DNA of 64,000 nt from assembly GCA_900129595.1 (NCBI GenBank), contig FQWG01000012.1, forward strand, positions 62,001 through 126,000. Reading direction: 5' to 3'. This document shows, piece after piece, positions 1 to 10,019 of the stretch (positions within the stretch are counted from its first letter, which is position 1; every line of letters starts with the position of its first letter). This stretch comes from Flavobacterium frigidimaris (GTDB lineage Bacteria; Bacteroidota; Bacteroidia; Flavobacteriales; Flavobacteriaceae). Both the position numbers and the translations under genes were made by a program. Below the pieces are notes generated by a model. The model searched no databases. It saw only the letters and a list, made by a program, of their open reading frames with translations, and had not been told where the DNA came from.

Positions 1-185
1 CCATCAGTACTAACGGCGTAACGAACTGCTTCTTCCTCGACTTTATTTCCTGTAAAGTAAACAAACAAATAAGCCGTGAAATCTTTATCGGCAATGACCC
101 GTGGCGTTCCTTTTGGAGGATTCTGAGCTTGTACTAAATTAAAAAGGACTAAAAAGAATGCGAGATTAAAATGTATTTTTCTCAT
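1..185 (-). CDS. GH43-like glycosidase, N-terminal fragment (window edge)
   Basis: Only the first 61 or so codons are present; the rest lies beyond position 1. The protein starts with a signal peptide (MRKIHFNLAFFLVLFNLVQA) and continues with a segment containing AYLFVYFTGN and RYAVSTDG. This resembles the first blade of the five-bladed propeller in GH43 arabinosidase/xylosidase-type enzymes. Its ATG overlaps the stop codon of the upstream GH27 gene (TAATG), so the two are translationally coupled and probably act on the same substrate in the periplasm or at the cell surface. The family call rests on a short N-terminal match; the catalytic residues are outside the window, so substrate specificity cannot be stated. 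Confidence 0.65.
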   Translation of the reverse strand, partial: MRKIHFNLAFFLVLFNLVQAQNPPKGTPRVIADKDFTAYLFVYFTGNKVEEEAVRYAVSTD

Positions 186-1555
186 TATTTTTTACTTTTT
201 AATTGATACAAAACTGAACTGTGGGGTTTAAGTGTCGCTGAAATCGCTGCCGACGCAACAGTTGATTTTTCCCCTGTCCATAAATTGGAGACCTGAACTG
301 AACCTGAGATTCCAAGATCAGAAAAATTTACCGAAATATTTTCTGTTGCAGTATCTGAGATATTAAACAACGCCAGATAGACACTACCGTCTTTAGGATT
401 TTTTGAGGTTACGGCAATTTTTGCGTCTTTCTGAAAAAGCTGTTTGACAGCAGTACTTTCGCTGTGCATTTTTACGACCGCTTTATTGGTTAATAATGAT
501 AAGGTAAAAGCGTCATTACTGGGTAAATCTCCGCCAAAGAACAAAGGCGATTTAAAAATATTAAAAAAAGTAATCAGTGTGTATTGCTCGTCTTTTGTCA
601 GACGGGACATTCTGTCTTCACCACGTTCTCCTCTTAACGAGATACGCCCTAACGGAATCATATCACAGTCCGGCCATGTTCCCGGTGCAATGTAGGTGTA
701 CCATTTTTGAGCTACATTCATCAAATGTGTAATGTGCGGCCAGGTATCCCAAACGTCATCAACCATACGCCACATATTGGCATGTGTGGTTACATGTGGT
801 GCGGCTTGGATAGGAGTTTCACCCGGCGAAGTACTCAGAACAATTTTACGTCCGCATTTGTCAATCGCATTTCTGATCAGGTTAATTTCTCCTTCGTGAT
901 ACGGTCTTGATAAATCATCAATCTTGATGAAATCTACGCCCCATTGTGCATACAATTCAAATAATGAATCGTAATATTGTTGTGCTCCGGGTTTATCGGC
1001 AACGATAGTATAATTGTCTTTTAACCATTCACATTGCAAGGCTGTCGTATAGATTTGATCTGCTGTGATTCCGCTTGCTCCTTTGATTGGCAATTTATCT
1101 TCAACCGCTTTTTTAGGAATTCCACGCATAATATGGATTCCGAATTTCAATCCTTTCTTGTGAATATAATCTGCTAAAGGTTTGAATCCCTGTGCGTCTT
1201 TGGCTGATGGAAAACGATTTAAAGCCGGCAAATATCTTCCGTACTGATCCATTACATAACGTGGATCTTTCTGATTGTATCCTCCAGCTTTGTCATTTTC
1301 TACAAACCATCTGATATCGACCACAATATATTGCCAACCCAATTTTTTTAGGTTTTTTACCATATAATCGGCGTTGGCTTTTACTTCATGTTCTTCGACG
1401 GTCGAACCGTAGCAATCCCAGCTATTCCAACCCATTGGCGGTGTTTGTGCCCATTGTTTAAACTCTTCGTTTTTAAAAGTTTTGTTTTGAGCATTGGAAG
1501 AAAACGATGCCAAAACGATGACTATTGCCAACGCAATTGTATTTTTTATTTTCAT
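185..1555 (-). CDS. GH27 alpha-galactosidase-like protein
   Basis: A secreted 456-residue glycosidase of the GH27 type. Family GH27 hydrolyses terminal alpha-galactosides by a retaining mechanism. A signal peptide (about residues 1-23, ending SSNAQ) precedes the barrel. The family hallmark TPPMGWNSWDCYG lies near residues 38-50, KID (D213) is the probable nucleophile, and RMVDDVWDTW (D266/D267) holds the probable acid/base. The frame is open 22 codons further upstream, but I chose the Met at 1555 because it begins a clean signal peptide. It is the next gene after the LacZ-like GH2 but is separated from it by a terminator hairpin and a 379-bp gap, so it may have its own promoter. It is coupled to the GH43-like gene by TAATG. 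Related GH27 branches act on other sugars, so alpha-galactosidase is the likeliest rather than the only activity. Confidence 0.85.
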   Translation of the reverse strand: MKIKNTIALAIVIVLASFSSNAQNKTFKNEEFKQWAQTPPMGWNSWDCYGSTVEEHEVKANADYMVKNLKKLGWQYIVVDIRWFVENDKAGGYNQKDPRYVMDQYGRYLPALNRFPSAKDAQGFKPLADYIHKKGLKFGIHIMRGIPKKAVEDKLPIKGASGITADQIYTTALQCEWLKDNYTIVADKPGAQQYYDSLFELYAQWGVDFIKIDDLSRPYHEGEINLIRNAIDKCGRKIVLSTSPGETPIQAAPHVTTHANMWRMVDDVWDTWPHITHLMNVAQKWYTYIAPGTWPDCDMIPLGRISLRGERGEDRMSRLTKDEQYTLITFFNIFKSPLFFGGDLPSNDAFTLSLLTNKAVVKMHSESTAVKQLFQKDAKIAVTSKNPKDGSVYLALFNISDTATENISVNFSDLGISGSVQVSNLWTGEKSTVASAAISATLKPHSSVLYQLKSKK

Positions 1556-1802
1556 TTTAATACAAATAAATGTGAATACTACATTTGTTAAATATAATAA
1601 ACTTTTCTTTATAATTAACAATTACTCTGTCTATTAAACAAAAAACAACAGACAAGTTAATTGATACTTTAAAAAATTACGAATTGGTTTTACCAGGCAA
1701 GTTGTGTATGTGCCATAAATACGGTTTATCAAATAGTTAATACAGGAAAATAGAAATATTCAGCACGAAAATTTTAGACAAAAAAGATTTTCAAACCTAC
1801 TA

Positions 1803-1814
1803 ATAGTACCTTAT
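1803..1814. promoter_or_regulatory. candidate operator, copy 1 (ATAGTACCTTAT)
   Basis: The 12-mer ATAGTACCTTAT recurs exactly at 12767-12778, upstream of the first GH2 gene of the same locus. Matches continue beyond it (consensus ATAGTACCTTATnAnnATAA). It lies about 250 bp upstream of the GH27 start, between that gene and the previous terminator. It could be a binding site of the locus HTCS regulator; this is inference from recurrence and position only. Confidence 0.35.
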
Positions 1815-1843
1815 TAAAATAAGCTTAAACGAATTTTTATTCA

Positions 1844-1870
1844 TAAAAAAACGAGGCATTTGCCTCGTTT
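1844..1870 (-). terminator. Rho-independent terminator after the LacZ-like GH2 gene
   Basis: A 9-bp perfect stem (AAACGAGGC / GCCTCGTTT, 1849-1857 and 1862-1870) with a 4-base loop is followed on the minus strand by a T run (A run at 1845-1850 on plus). It sits about 65 bp past the GH2 stop codon. The A/T symmetry would allow some function in both directions. Confidence 0.8.
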
Positions 1871-1934
1871 ATCTTAGTTATTATGATGATCTAAATCATT
1901 ACCTATTATAGCAATGATACTTTTTAAATCCATT

Positions 1935-4900
1935 TTATTTCTTTTTAGGTTTTATAACAAAACCATAACTGTATTCTTTGTTCTTCAATTGATATTGCTC
2001 ATGAGGTAAAGCGCCCCAGCTGGTATCACCACCAAGGCCTCTTTGTGCTAAATCAATACAGACAACAACTTCTTTTCGAGGCGTAATATCACTTGAATGA
2101 CGGTATTTTTTTGTCAGGCCGGGATCAAAGTCTTCAGGATAATTGTGCAGTGCGCTTACTCCCAATGGTTGCAAACCTTCTATTTCTATACCATTTCCTG
2201 AGTTATTGCTTAGCGTTAACCAGCGAACATCTGTTTTATATCCATTTTCCTGAGGACGTATATAAGGGACATATTGATCAGCTACTTTACTTTGGTAAAT
2301 TCCTTTGAAAGAGGCTGTGTTTCTATCCTGATAATTCTCCCAGGGCCCTCTTCCGTAATAAGAAAAATTATCCAGCTCTTTTTTAAGAGAAAATAGCATT
2401 CCAAAACGAGGCATTTCAGACAATTGATTATTTCCAGCTTTGAATGAATTTATCAGCGTCAAACTTCCATCTGAATTCATCGTGTAAGTAATTGTATAAG
2501 TGGAGGTAACATCTTTTAAGAAAAGATTTGCCACAACAATTGTTTTACCGGACTCTTTTTTGACTTCGATAGTGTTCAGAATAGCAGTCTTTCCTGCGGC
2601 TCTCCATACATTACTTAAAACCGGCATATTGTTTCCAAAATCATTATCTGTTGGTGCGCGCCAAAAATTAGGAATTGGCATCTGATCGAAATAATCTTCA
2701 TCATCTGATTTGTATCGCTGTATTAAACCTGTATTCTTGTTGATGGTCACCTCGACACCTGCTGCGCTAAGGGTAATGGCATCTTTAGTTTCTTTTAGAA
2801 CAGGATTTGCCTCTGAAACAGAAGATTTTGCAAAATAATTTCCCTCACTAATTGAGAATTGTTCGCGGGCTACTTCAAAATTTTGAGGCAAAACTTCCGT
2901 ACCTTCACTCGTGTACGCATAAATATTCAAAAGATATTCAACTCCGTCTTCTCTTGTTAGTTTCGGTAATTCAAGCTGGACTTTTTTCTTAGACTGCGGT
3001 GCAAGACTAATGGCAATAGTACCTGATTTTATAACCAATCCGTTTTTTAGGACTTCATACCTGAAATTATATTTTTCTAGGTTTGTATAACCAAATCCAT
3101 TTTCTACTTCAATAATTCCTTTTTTCAAATCAGCCGCTGTAAATAGAATGTCCTGATACACTTTTTTTACTTCAAAAGCGCCCGGATGAGGCGTGCGATC
3201 CGGCCAGACTAATCCGTCATCGCAACCGTTCTCGTCATTGGTATAATTTTGACTTCCCATATCGCCGCCATAGGCCCAGTATTTTCGTCCTGCTTCATCA
3301 GTCATCTCCAATCCCTGATCTACCCAATCCCAGATAAATCCTCCCTGCATGTTATTGCTGCTGCGAATAATATCCCAATATTCCTGAAAATTACCATTGC
3401 TATTTCCCATTGAATGGGCATATTCACACATAATAAACGGGCGTTTTACTTCTTTTCGACTGGCATATTCTTTCATATAATCAATACTTGGATACATTGG
3501 GCAAACCACATCAGTATTCTCCTGTTCTCCTGCCTGCTCAAATTGTACCAATCGCGTTTTATCTCTATTTTTTACCCAGTTATAGGCTTCATGAAAAACG
3601 GGTCCGTTGCCGCATTCATTACCCAGGGACCAAAGAATAACGGAGGGCTGGTTTTTATCTCTTTCCACTAAGCTGTAAATACGATCCATATGCGCCGCTT
3701 TCCACTCTGGAAGATAAGCAGGATGTTTTGTTTTATCAAATGGCCCTTGCAGTTCTGCCCCCATATCGTGACTTTCTATGTTGGCCTCGTCTACCAGAAA
3801 TAAACCAAATTTGTTACATAATTTTACCCACATCAAGTTATTTGGATAATGACTGCAGCGCACCGCATTAATGTTTAATTGCTTCATTAACCTGATGTCT
3901 TTCATCATCGTTTCTTTATCCTGATAATGGCCCGTTTTAGGATTATGTTCATGGATATTCACACCATGTACCATAATTCGAATACCGTTCACTAATAATT
4001 GTCCGTTCTTTAATTCTACTTTTCTAAAGCCAATTGGTGTCGAAACCGTTTCAATAAACTTTCCATTTTCATCCTTTAAGGTCAATAGTAAAGTATATAA
4101 ATTTGGTGTTTCGTTGTTCCACAATTTAGGTGAAGTGACCTTTTGTGTAAAAGTGGCGGTTGCTTCAGAATTAGCTCCTATATTTATTTTTATTGTTCTT
4201 TTAAAAACTTCTCTGCCTGACGCATCTACTAATTTTGCCTCAACGGTTTGGTTGTTTTTTGAAACAGCATTCATATTCTTTAGTTTAACATCTACAGACA
4301 GACTTCCGTTTTTATAGGAAGCGTCAAGATCCGGACGCGCAAAAAAATCTGCAATACGAGTGTTTGCCGTACTATAAAGATAAACATCGCGATCTATGCC
4401 TGATAAACGCCAAAAATCCTGATCTTCTAAATACGAACCATCGCTCCAGCGATACACTTCAACTGCAACCTGATTTTTACCGGGTTTAACGTATTTTGTT
4501 ATATCAAACTCTGTTGGACTTTTAGTGTTTTCACTATATCCCACTTTTTCCCCATTGATCCAAATATACATTGCCGAAGTTCCTGCTTCAAAATGAAGAT
4601 AAATACGGCGTTGGTTCCAGTTTTCCGGCAACTCAAAAGTGCGTTTGTAGGATCCCACAGGATTATCTGTGTGAGCAATAAAAGGTGGATTTTTAGCAAA
4701 TGGGTAGATAATATTGGTGTAAATAGGAATTCCGTATCCCACTAATTCCCAATTTGAAGGGACTGAAATTTCTTTCCAGTTTAAGGTATTAAAATCAGTT
4801 TTAAAGAAATCTTTTGGTCTTTCGTCAGGTGTAGGCGCCCAGTTAAATTTCCATTTTCCGTCTAGTGTTAAGAACCAGGGAGAACGAGTATAATCATCTG

Positions 4901-5069
4901 CAATAGCAGAAGATTCGTCTGCATAGGGTAAGAATGCTGCCCGTGCAGGTTCGCGATTAATCTGAAATACGGCTGGATTTTCCCAATCATTATTTGCTGT
5001 CTTTTCCTGCGCATTGACAACTAATGATGTGATCACAGCGATATAAAGTAAAATTGTGTTTTTTTTCAT
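1935..5069 (-). CDS. GH2 beta-galactosidase, LacZ-like long form
   Basis: A 1044-residue secreted GH2 enzyme with full LacZ architecture: signal peptide (ending VVNAQ), N-terminal jelly roll and immunoglobulin-like domains, central TIM barrel, and a C-terminal Bgal_small_N domain from about residue 745. Catalytic signatures are clear: NAVRCSHYPNN, then WSLGNECGNG with acid/base E485, and MCEYAHSMGNS with nucleophile E549. The length matches E. coli LacZ. GH2 members with the small-chain domain usually remove terminal beta-galactose, which suits a galactan or galactose-decorated pectin. It follows susD in the same direction across a 255-bp gap containing a G5/C5 stem-loop. The signal peptide puts it in the periplasm or outside the cell, unlike cytoplasmic LacZ of enterics. 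Confidence 0.9.
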   Translation of the reverse strand: MKKNTILLYIAVITSLVVNAQEKTANNDWENPAVFQINREPARAAFLPYADESSAIADDYTRSPWFLTLDGKWKFNWAPTPDERPKDFFKTDFNTLNWKEISVPSNWELVGYGIPIYTNIIYPFAKNPPFIAHTDNPVGSYKRTFELPENWNQRRIYLHFEAGTSAMYIWINGEKVGYSENTKSPTEFDITKYVKPGKNQVAVEVYRWSDGSYLEDQDFWRLSGIDRDVYLYSTANTRIADFFARPDLDASYKNGSLSVDVKLKNMNAVSKNNQTVEAKLVDASGREVFKRTIKINIGANSEATATFTQKVTSPKLWNNETPNLYTLLLTLKDENGKFIETVSTPIGFRKVELKNGQLLVNGIRIMVHGVNIHEHNPKTGHYQDKETMMKDIRLMKQLNINAVRCSHYPNNLMWVKLCNKFGLFLVDEANIESHDMGAELQGPFDKTKHPAYLPEWKAAHMDRIYSLVERDKNQPSVILWSLGNECGNGPVFHEAYNWVKNRDKTRLVQFEQAGEQENTDVVCPMYPSIDYMKEYASRKEVKRPFIMCEYAHSMGNSNGNFQEYWDIIRSSNNMQGGFIWDWVDQGLEMTDEAGRKYWAYGGDMGSQNYTNDENGCDDGLVWPDRTPHPGAFEVKKVYQDILFTAADLKKGIIEVENGFGYTNLEKYNFRYEVLKNGLVIKSGTIAISLAPQSKKKVQLELPKLTREDGVEYLLNIYAYTSEGTEVLPQNFEVAREQFSISEGNYFAKSSVSEANPVLKETKDAITLSAAGVEVTINKNTGLIQRYKSDDEDYFDQMPIPNFWRAPTDNDFGNNMPVLSNVWRAAGKTAILNTIEVKKESGKTIVVANLFLKDVTSTYTITYTMNSDGSLTLINSFKAGNNQLSEMPRFGMLFSLKKELDNFSYYGRGPWENYQDRNTASFKGIYQSKVADQYVPYIRPQENGYKTDVRWLTLSNNSGNGIEIEGLQPLGVSALHNYPEDFDPGLTKKYRHSSDITPRKEVVVCIDLAQRGLGGDTSWGALPHEQYQLKNKEYSYGFVIKPKKK

Positions 5070-5208
5070 ATAAAATGTATTCTATTATGCATCATAAAAT
5101 TTATTTCCATCAAACCATCTATATGAAACAACATCACTTTGTTTTTATAAATAAATTTCAATAGTAATTAGACGCTATTTTTGTATTCACTTGATTGATA
5201 AGCAAACA

Positions 5209-5226
5209 GGGGGTAAACTATCCCCC
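5209..5226 (-). other. intercistronic GC-clamped stem-loop after susD
   Basis: GGGGG (5209-5213) and CCCCC (5222-5226) pair around an 8-base loop in otherwise AT-rich DNA, about 100 bp past the susD stop. The T run expected of a strong intrinsic terminator is poor on the minus strand (TGTTTGC). It may therefore be a partial terminator or an mRNA-stabilising 3' end that keeps susCD transcript above that of the downstream enzymes. Confidence 0.5.
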
Positions 5227-5324
5227 GTAAAAAATCATAAGTGATGACAAATGACTGATAACCATTAAATCAATCATTTGCCAAACACTTAAAAAAACCT
5301 AACAAATTAACTAATAAGAAACAC

Positions 5325-6842
5325 TTACCACGGTGCGTTTTGAGTCATATTTGGATTATTATTCAATTCGCTTTGCGGAATTGGATAATATGAGTTTTTA
5401 GTGGTAAAAAGCTGGTAACCTCCTACCTGACTTGTTTTGATTACTGTTTCTAAAGTTCCCCATCTTCTTAAATCAAAAAAGTGCAGTCCTTCGCGGGCAA
5501 ACTCAACATTTCTTTGGTGCATAATCTCTGTCATCATTTGGTCTTTGCTCCATCCTGTCATAGAAATATCAGCTAGCTTTGCTCTGTCTCTAATCCTTTT
5601 CACTAAGGGTATTGCCTCAGCTACTTTACCTTGCATCGTTTTTGCCTCAGCCAGCATTAAAAGAACATCTGCATAACGCATGGCATATTCATTGAGTTCA
5701 CTCTTCCAATCTCCTTCGTCATTATTCCACCAGTTTTGATTTTTTCTAATCCATATCGCATTTGTTCCAAACTTTGTTGCAAAATCTGAATTGTAATAAA
5801 TACACCCCGGATAATTCCACGCCAAAGTAGCCAAAGCTCTTGGATCAAATTCTCCACCAACAGTCTTTTCCTGTGTTAATGCATTCAATAATACCTTTGT
5901 TGGCAATAATTCGTTCCATCCGCCTACTTCACCCGGCGCGCATTCCTGAGCCATTGTTGTTGCTCTTGTTCTCTCGGCCGGCGTTCCTCCCCAAATGGTC
6001 GAACCACCCACTTTGCTAAACTGAATTTCAAAAACGGACTCTTTGCTGTTTTCATGTTTACCATCAAATAATTCAGCATAATTATCTAAAAGTCCATATC
6101 CGTTTGAGCCTTCGTTACTTACTAACTTATTCAACTGCTCTTCGGCTTTTGCCCAGTCTTTCATATACAAATATGTTTTTCCTAAAAATGCAATTGCTGC
6201 ATTCTTTGTCACTCTTCCTTTAAGGGCAGCAGGATAGTTTTCCGGTAATTTGCTATTGGCAGCAAATTGGAAATCAGCTATAACCTGATTCCAAACTTCC
6301 GCTTCAGTAGATTTTGATTTAAAATAATCAGCCTGTGTTTCTACTAACGCTGTCGTAATAGGTACACTTCCATACTCATTGACCAAATTAAAATAATTCA
6401 AACCTCTTAAAAAAGTCGCTTCTGCTAATAATTGCTCTCTTTTAATTTCATCCATATTTTTAATTTTTGGCCCGTAAGAAATTACCTGATTGGCGCGAAA
6501 AATTCCGATATAAAGTGCTTTAAAGATATCTCCGGTCAGATTGGTACCTGCATCATTTTTATACATAGAAACGGCATAACGATCCTGCACATCATTTCTG
6601 GCAACAAAATTTTCTGTTCTGTTTTCTTTGAGCTGCATGGCCTGAATTTCCCAATAACCTGCATTATTATTGTCTACCAGAGTATTGTAAACTGTTGCTA
6701 ATCCAGCCTCTAGATCTTCAGGAGTTTTCCAGTAAGAAGTAGTGGTTAGTTGACTCGGGTTTTCTAATTCAAGGTTATTATCGCATGAACTTAATAACAC
6801 AAAGCCAGAGATTAGATAAAATATAATTGATTTCTTTTTCAT
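5325..6842 (-). CDS. SusD/RagB-family glycan-binding lipoprotein
   Basis: A 505-residue SusD-like protein, the surface lipoprotein lid of a SusCD glycan importer. It has a lipoprotein signal peptide with lipobox LLSSC (Cys20) and a helical TPR-like N-terminal half (EATFLRGLNYFNLVNEYG). The conserved C-terminal features are RYADVLLMLAEA, IRDRA and EFAREGLHFFDLRRWG. It starts 11 bp after the stop of susC, the usual obligate pairing. Ligand specificity cannot be read from sequence, but the neighbouring GH2, GH27 and GH43-like genes point to galactose-containing oligosaccharides. Confidence 0.95.
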   Translation of the reverse strand: MKKKSIIFYLISGFVLLSSCDNNLELENPSQLTTTSYWKTPEDLEAGLATVYNTLVDNNNAGYWEIQAMQLKENRTENFVARNDVQDRYAVSMYKNDAGTNLTGDIFKALYIGIFRANQVISYGPKIKNMDEIKREQLLAEATFLRGLNYFNLVNEYGSVPITTALVETQADYFKSKSTEAEVWNQVIADFQFAANSKLPENYPAALKGRVTKNAAIAFLGKTYLYMKDWAKAEEQLNKLVSNEGSNGYGLLDNYAELFDGKHENSKESVFEIQFSKVGGSTIWGGTPAERTRATTMAQECAPGEVGGWNELLPTKVLLNALTQEKTVGGEFDPRALATLAWNYPGCIYYNSDFATKFGTNAIWIRKNQNWWNNDEGDWKSELNEYAMRYADVLLMLAEAKTMQGKVAEAIPLVKRIRDRAKLADISMTGWSKDQMMTEIMHQRNVEFAREGLHFFDLRRWGTLETVIKTSQVGGYQLFTTKNSYYPIPQSELNNNPNMTQNAPW

Positions 6843-6853
6843 TTTTTGTCTAT

Positions 6854-9800
6854 TTAAAAGTTAATTTGCAAACCAAAAAGTATCGTCTTGCTTAATGGAT
6901 ATGATTTATAATCAACTCCTCTTCCTCCTAATGCATCAGCAGACACATCCGGGTTATACCCTTTGTATTTTGTAAAAGTATAAAGGTTGTCTGCTGCAAA
7001 ATATATTCTGCATCTCTCTACAGATACTTGTTTTGTAATGCTGTTTGGAATTGTATATCCAAGTTGAACCGTTTTGATTCTAAGATAAGAACCGTCTTCC
7101 AGGAATCGATCAGAATAATCTGCTCCGTTATTGTTTTTGTCGTCAATATCTAATCTTGGGAAATCTGAATTTGGATTAAACGTATAAGAGTCTAATGTTG
7201 CACTGGAATAGTTGGTATTGGCTCTTACTGTTTCAAGATCTGTTTTATTTCCATTATAAAGTTTATTTCCCTGAGTTCCCTGCAAAGCCAGCGTAAAGTC
7301 AATCCCTTTCCAGTCTGCCTGCAATCTCAAACCGTACTCAAACTTAGGGAAAGCGCTTCCTTTGTATTGTCTGTCTTCACCGTTGATTTCACCATCGCCA
7401 TTGTAATCAATGTATTTAACATCTCCCACTTGTGCATTTGGCTGAATCAGTTTTCCGTCTTTCGTATAAGAATCAATTTCTGCCTGAGATCTGAATAATC
7501 CATCAGAATCTACCAGAAAAAACGAATAAATTGGATACCCGACTTTACTATAGGTTACCGGAGCACCGTGAAAGGAACCTTTTCCTCCTTCGATTACCTG
7601 ACTTCCTGTACTAAGTTCATCTACATTGTTTTTGATACTTGATACATTCGCTGTAATATTGAAGTTAAAATCTCCCAGTTTCTCATTGTACGTTAAACTC
7701 ATTTCATATCCTTTATTGGTTACGTTTCCGGCATTTGTATAAGGATTATCACTTGATCCGACAGATAGTGGAATTGGCACTCTTAAAAGTAAATCTGATG
7801 TTTGTTTTTTGAAATAGTCAAATGTATATTGCAGCTTACCGTTCCATAAATCCAGATCTAAACCAAAATCTGATGTTGCTGTTGATTCCCATTTTAAACC
7901 CACTGCCGGATAATTTGTCTGAATATTACCACTCCATAATGTGTTTGGTTCTCCTGCTCCGTAACTGATCCCTGAAGTAATCAATCCTAAGTATTGATAA
8001 TCCCCAATTTCCTGATTCCCTAATACACCGTAACTTGCACGTAATTTCAAATCGGATATTGGCGTTTTTAGATTGGTAAAAAAGTTTTCTTTACCAATGC
8101 TCCATGCTCCTGAAACAGAAGGAAAATTACCCCATTTGTTGTTTTGGCTAAATCTTGATGACCCGTCACGTCTTATGGTAGCTGACAATGTATATTTACT
8201 GTCATAAGAGTATATAACACGGCCTAAATAAGAAACCAGATTATTTTTCGTATTAAAACCACTTGCTGCGGGCTGAACAGCTCCGGATAACGTATAGATA
8301 CCATCAGGTATACCGCTCACTGAACTTGTAACGGATTTGAAAGTATTGTTATATACCGTATATCCAGCCAAAGCATTTACATAGTGCTTGCCAAAAGTTT
8401 TGGTATAATTTAAGGTGTTTTCTACCTGCGTGTACAAATTAAATTCATCCTTATGAATTAAATCGTTATCTAAATTTTTAAAGAAACCACCTACCTCATA
8501 ACGTGGTGTATAATTATCTTTTACATAATCTGAAACAGTTGCCCCGACACTCAATTTGTATTTAAAGCCATCAAAAAAGTTAGCCTCTACATATGTATTT
8601 AGTAAGGCCTGATAGGTATCACTTGTTACATCAAGAAGATTCAATGCCGCTATTGGGTTAAATATATCCGTTACAGGACCGGAAGCTCCACCGTAACCTC
8701 CTACCGCATCTTCGTTGTAAACAGCAAAACCGGGAATCATGGTAATTGCCGATCCCATAACATTACGACCTTGTCCGGGTACATCTGGTAACTCTTTTCT
8801 TTTTTCTTTGGTTAATAAAAGTGTTTCTCCAATTTTAAAGATCCCTTTTTTATAATCAGACTTTACTCTGATATTAAAACGGTCGTAATTCGTTTCTTTG
8901 ATTATCCCTTCCTGATTAAAGTAATTTAAAGACATATTGTATTTTAAATTATCTGATCCTCCTGAAAAACCTAAAGAGTAATTTTGAATAGGTGCAGCTT
9001 TAAAAATGGCATCCTGATAATTTACTCCGGCTCCTCCAACTTCAGGATTAAGTGAAATAGGCAACGGATCTTTTCCTGCCGCCGCATAGGCCGCATTGCT
9101 TACTTTTGACCATTGTTCCTGGTTCAGTAAACTTAATTGTTTGGCTACAGTAGCATAACCTCCAAATACATCTAAAGAAACCTTGATATCTCCCTTTTTA
9201 CCGCTCTTAGTTGTAATAATAACAACACCATTTGCTGCTCTGGAACCGTAGATGGCAGCGGCAGCGGCATCTTTTAAAACTTCGATTGATTCAATATCAT
9301 TTGGACTTATGCTGTTCATGGACGCCACCTGGATATCATCTACCAAAATCAAAGGGGTGTTATTGTTTAATGAACCTGCTCCTCTTATCTGAATTCTGGT
9401 ACCGGCGCCGGGGCTTCCTCCCGCCGATTCTACAGAAACTCCGGCAACCTTACCCTGAATAGCACTACCCAGGTTAGTATTACTTTGAGCATCAAGCTGT
9501 TTTGCTTTCAAACTGCTTATAGCACCAGTAGTACTACTTTTCTTCACGGTACCGTATCCTATTATAACAACTTCATTTAATGCATTACTTTCTTCACTTA
9601 GCGAAGCATTAATAACATTTCTTCCTTTTATTGCTTCTTCAACACTGCTATATCCAATGTAGGAGAAAACTAATATGGCATTTGGATTGGCTACATTTAA
9701 CTTAAAAGTTCCATCAAAATCTGTAACAGTTCCATTAGTAGTTCCTTTGACAGTTACTGTAACGCCGGGGATTTTTTGAGCTGTTTTAGTGTCCTGAACT

Positions 9801-9925
9801 GTTCCTGTAATGGCATTTTGAGCTTGCATACTAATGCATGAAATCAAAGCAAAAACAGACAGTGCCAGTTTAGATGTAATGAAAGATCTTAAATTTTTCA
9901 TTGGGTTAACATTCTCTTTTTTCAT
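6854..9925 (-). CDS. SusC/RagA-family TonB-dependent transporter
   Basis: A 1023-residue outer-membrane transporter that imports oligosaccharides with its SusD partner, using TonB energy. In order: signal sequence, carboxypeptidase-regulatory-like domain (about residues 38-115, AITGTVQDTKTAQKIPGVTV), plug domain with the SusC signature LKDAAAAAIYGSRAANGVV, and a 22-strand barrel ending in an aromatic-terminated strand (LFGLQINF). The start used gives MKKENVNPMKNL; the Met nine codons in (9901) makes a more conventional signal peptide and may be the true start. It lies 94 bp downstream of the GH2 gene and immediately upstream of susD. Confidence 0.95.
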   Translation of the reverse strand: MKKENVNPMKNLRSFITSKLALSVFALISCISMQAQNAITGTVQDTKTAQKIPGVTVTVKGTTNGTVTDFDGTFKLNVANPNAILVFSYIGYSSVEEAIKGRNVINASLSEESNALNEVVIIGYGTVKKSSTTGAISSLKAKQLDAQSNTNLGSAIQGKVAGVSVESAGGSPGAGTRIQIRGAGSLNNNTPLILVDDIQVASMNSISPNDIESIEVLKDAAAAAIYGSRAANGVVIITTKSGKKGDIKVSLDVFGGYATVAKQLSLLNQEQWSKVSNAAYAAAGKDPLPISLNPEVGGAGVNYQDAIFKAAPIQNYSLGFSGGSDNLKYNMSLNYFNQEGIIKETNYDRFNIRVKSDYKKGIFKIGETLLLTKEKRKELPDVPGQGRNVMGSAITMIPGFAVYNEDAVGGYGGASGPVTDIFNPIAALNLLDVTSDTYQALLNTYVEANFFDGFKYKLSVGATVSDYVKDNYTPRYEVGGFFKNLDNDLIHKDEFNLYTQVENTLNYTKTFGKHYVNALAGYTVYNNTFKSVTSSVSGIPDGIYTLSGAVQPAASGFNTKNNLVSYLGRVIYSYDSKYTLSATIRRDGSSRFSQNNKWGNFPSVSGAWSIGKENFFTNLKTPISDLKLRASYGVLGNQEIGDYQYLGLITSGISYGAGEPNTLWSGNIQTNYPAVGLKWESTATSDFGLDLDLWNGKLQYTFDYFKKQTSDLLLRVPIPLSVGSSDNPYTNAGNVTNKGYEMSLTYNEKLGDFNFNITANVSSIKNNVDELSTGSQVIEGGKGSFHGAPVTYSKVGYPIYSFFLVDSDGLFRSQAEIDSYTKDGKLIQPNAQVGDVKYIDYNGDGEINGEDRQYKGSAFPKFEYGLRLQADWKGIDFTLALQGTQGNKLYNGNKTDLETVRANTNYSSATLDSYTFNPNSDFPRLDIDDKNNNGADYSDRFLEDGSYLRIKTVQLGYTIPNSITKQVSVERCRIYFAADNLYTFTKYKGYNPDVSADALGGRGVDYKSYPLSKTILFGLQINF

Positions 9926-10019
9926 AAATTCATAGTTTTAAAATTGGTTTTGGTTAATATTTATTTTCAAGTAGTTCTAATTAAAATCACACGTATTATA
10001 AATCAAGCCTGTACAACAC

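Larger units (their letters stand above)
1556..1934. other. intergenic gap with terminator and candidate control element
   Basis: No gene is seen in this 379-bp AT-rich stretch between the GH27 start and the end of the LacZ-like GH2 gene. It holds the terminator at 1844-1870 and, on the minus strand, a TAGGTTTG hexamer-like -7 match at 1792-1799. A 12-base element, ATAGTACCTTAT (1803-1814), is shared with the other upstream region of this locus at 12767-12778. No good TTTG -33 box accompanies the -7 match, so the promoter itself is uncertain. Confidence 0.5.

Noticed and set aside
7600..7616. Further copies of the TCCTGTACTA operator core (also near 23832)
   Set aside because: They lie inside susC and susD coding sequence and lack the second palindromic arm, so chance matches are more likely.
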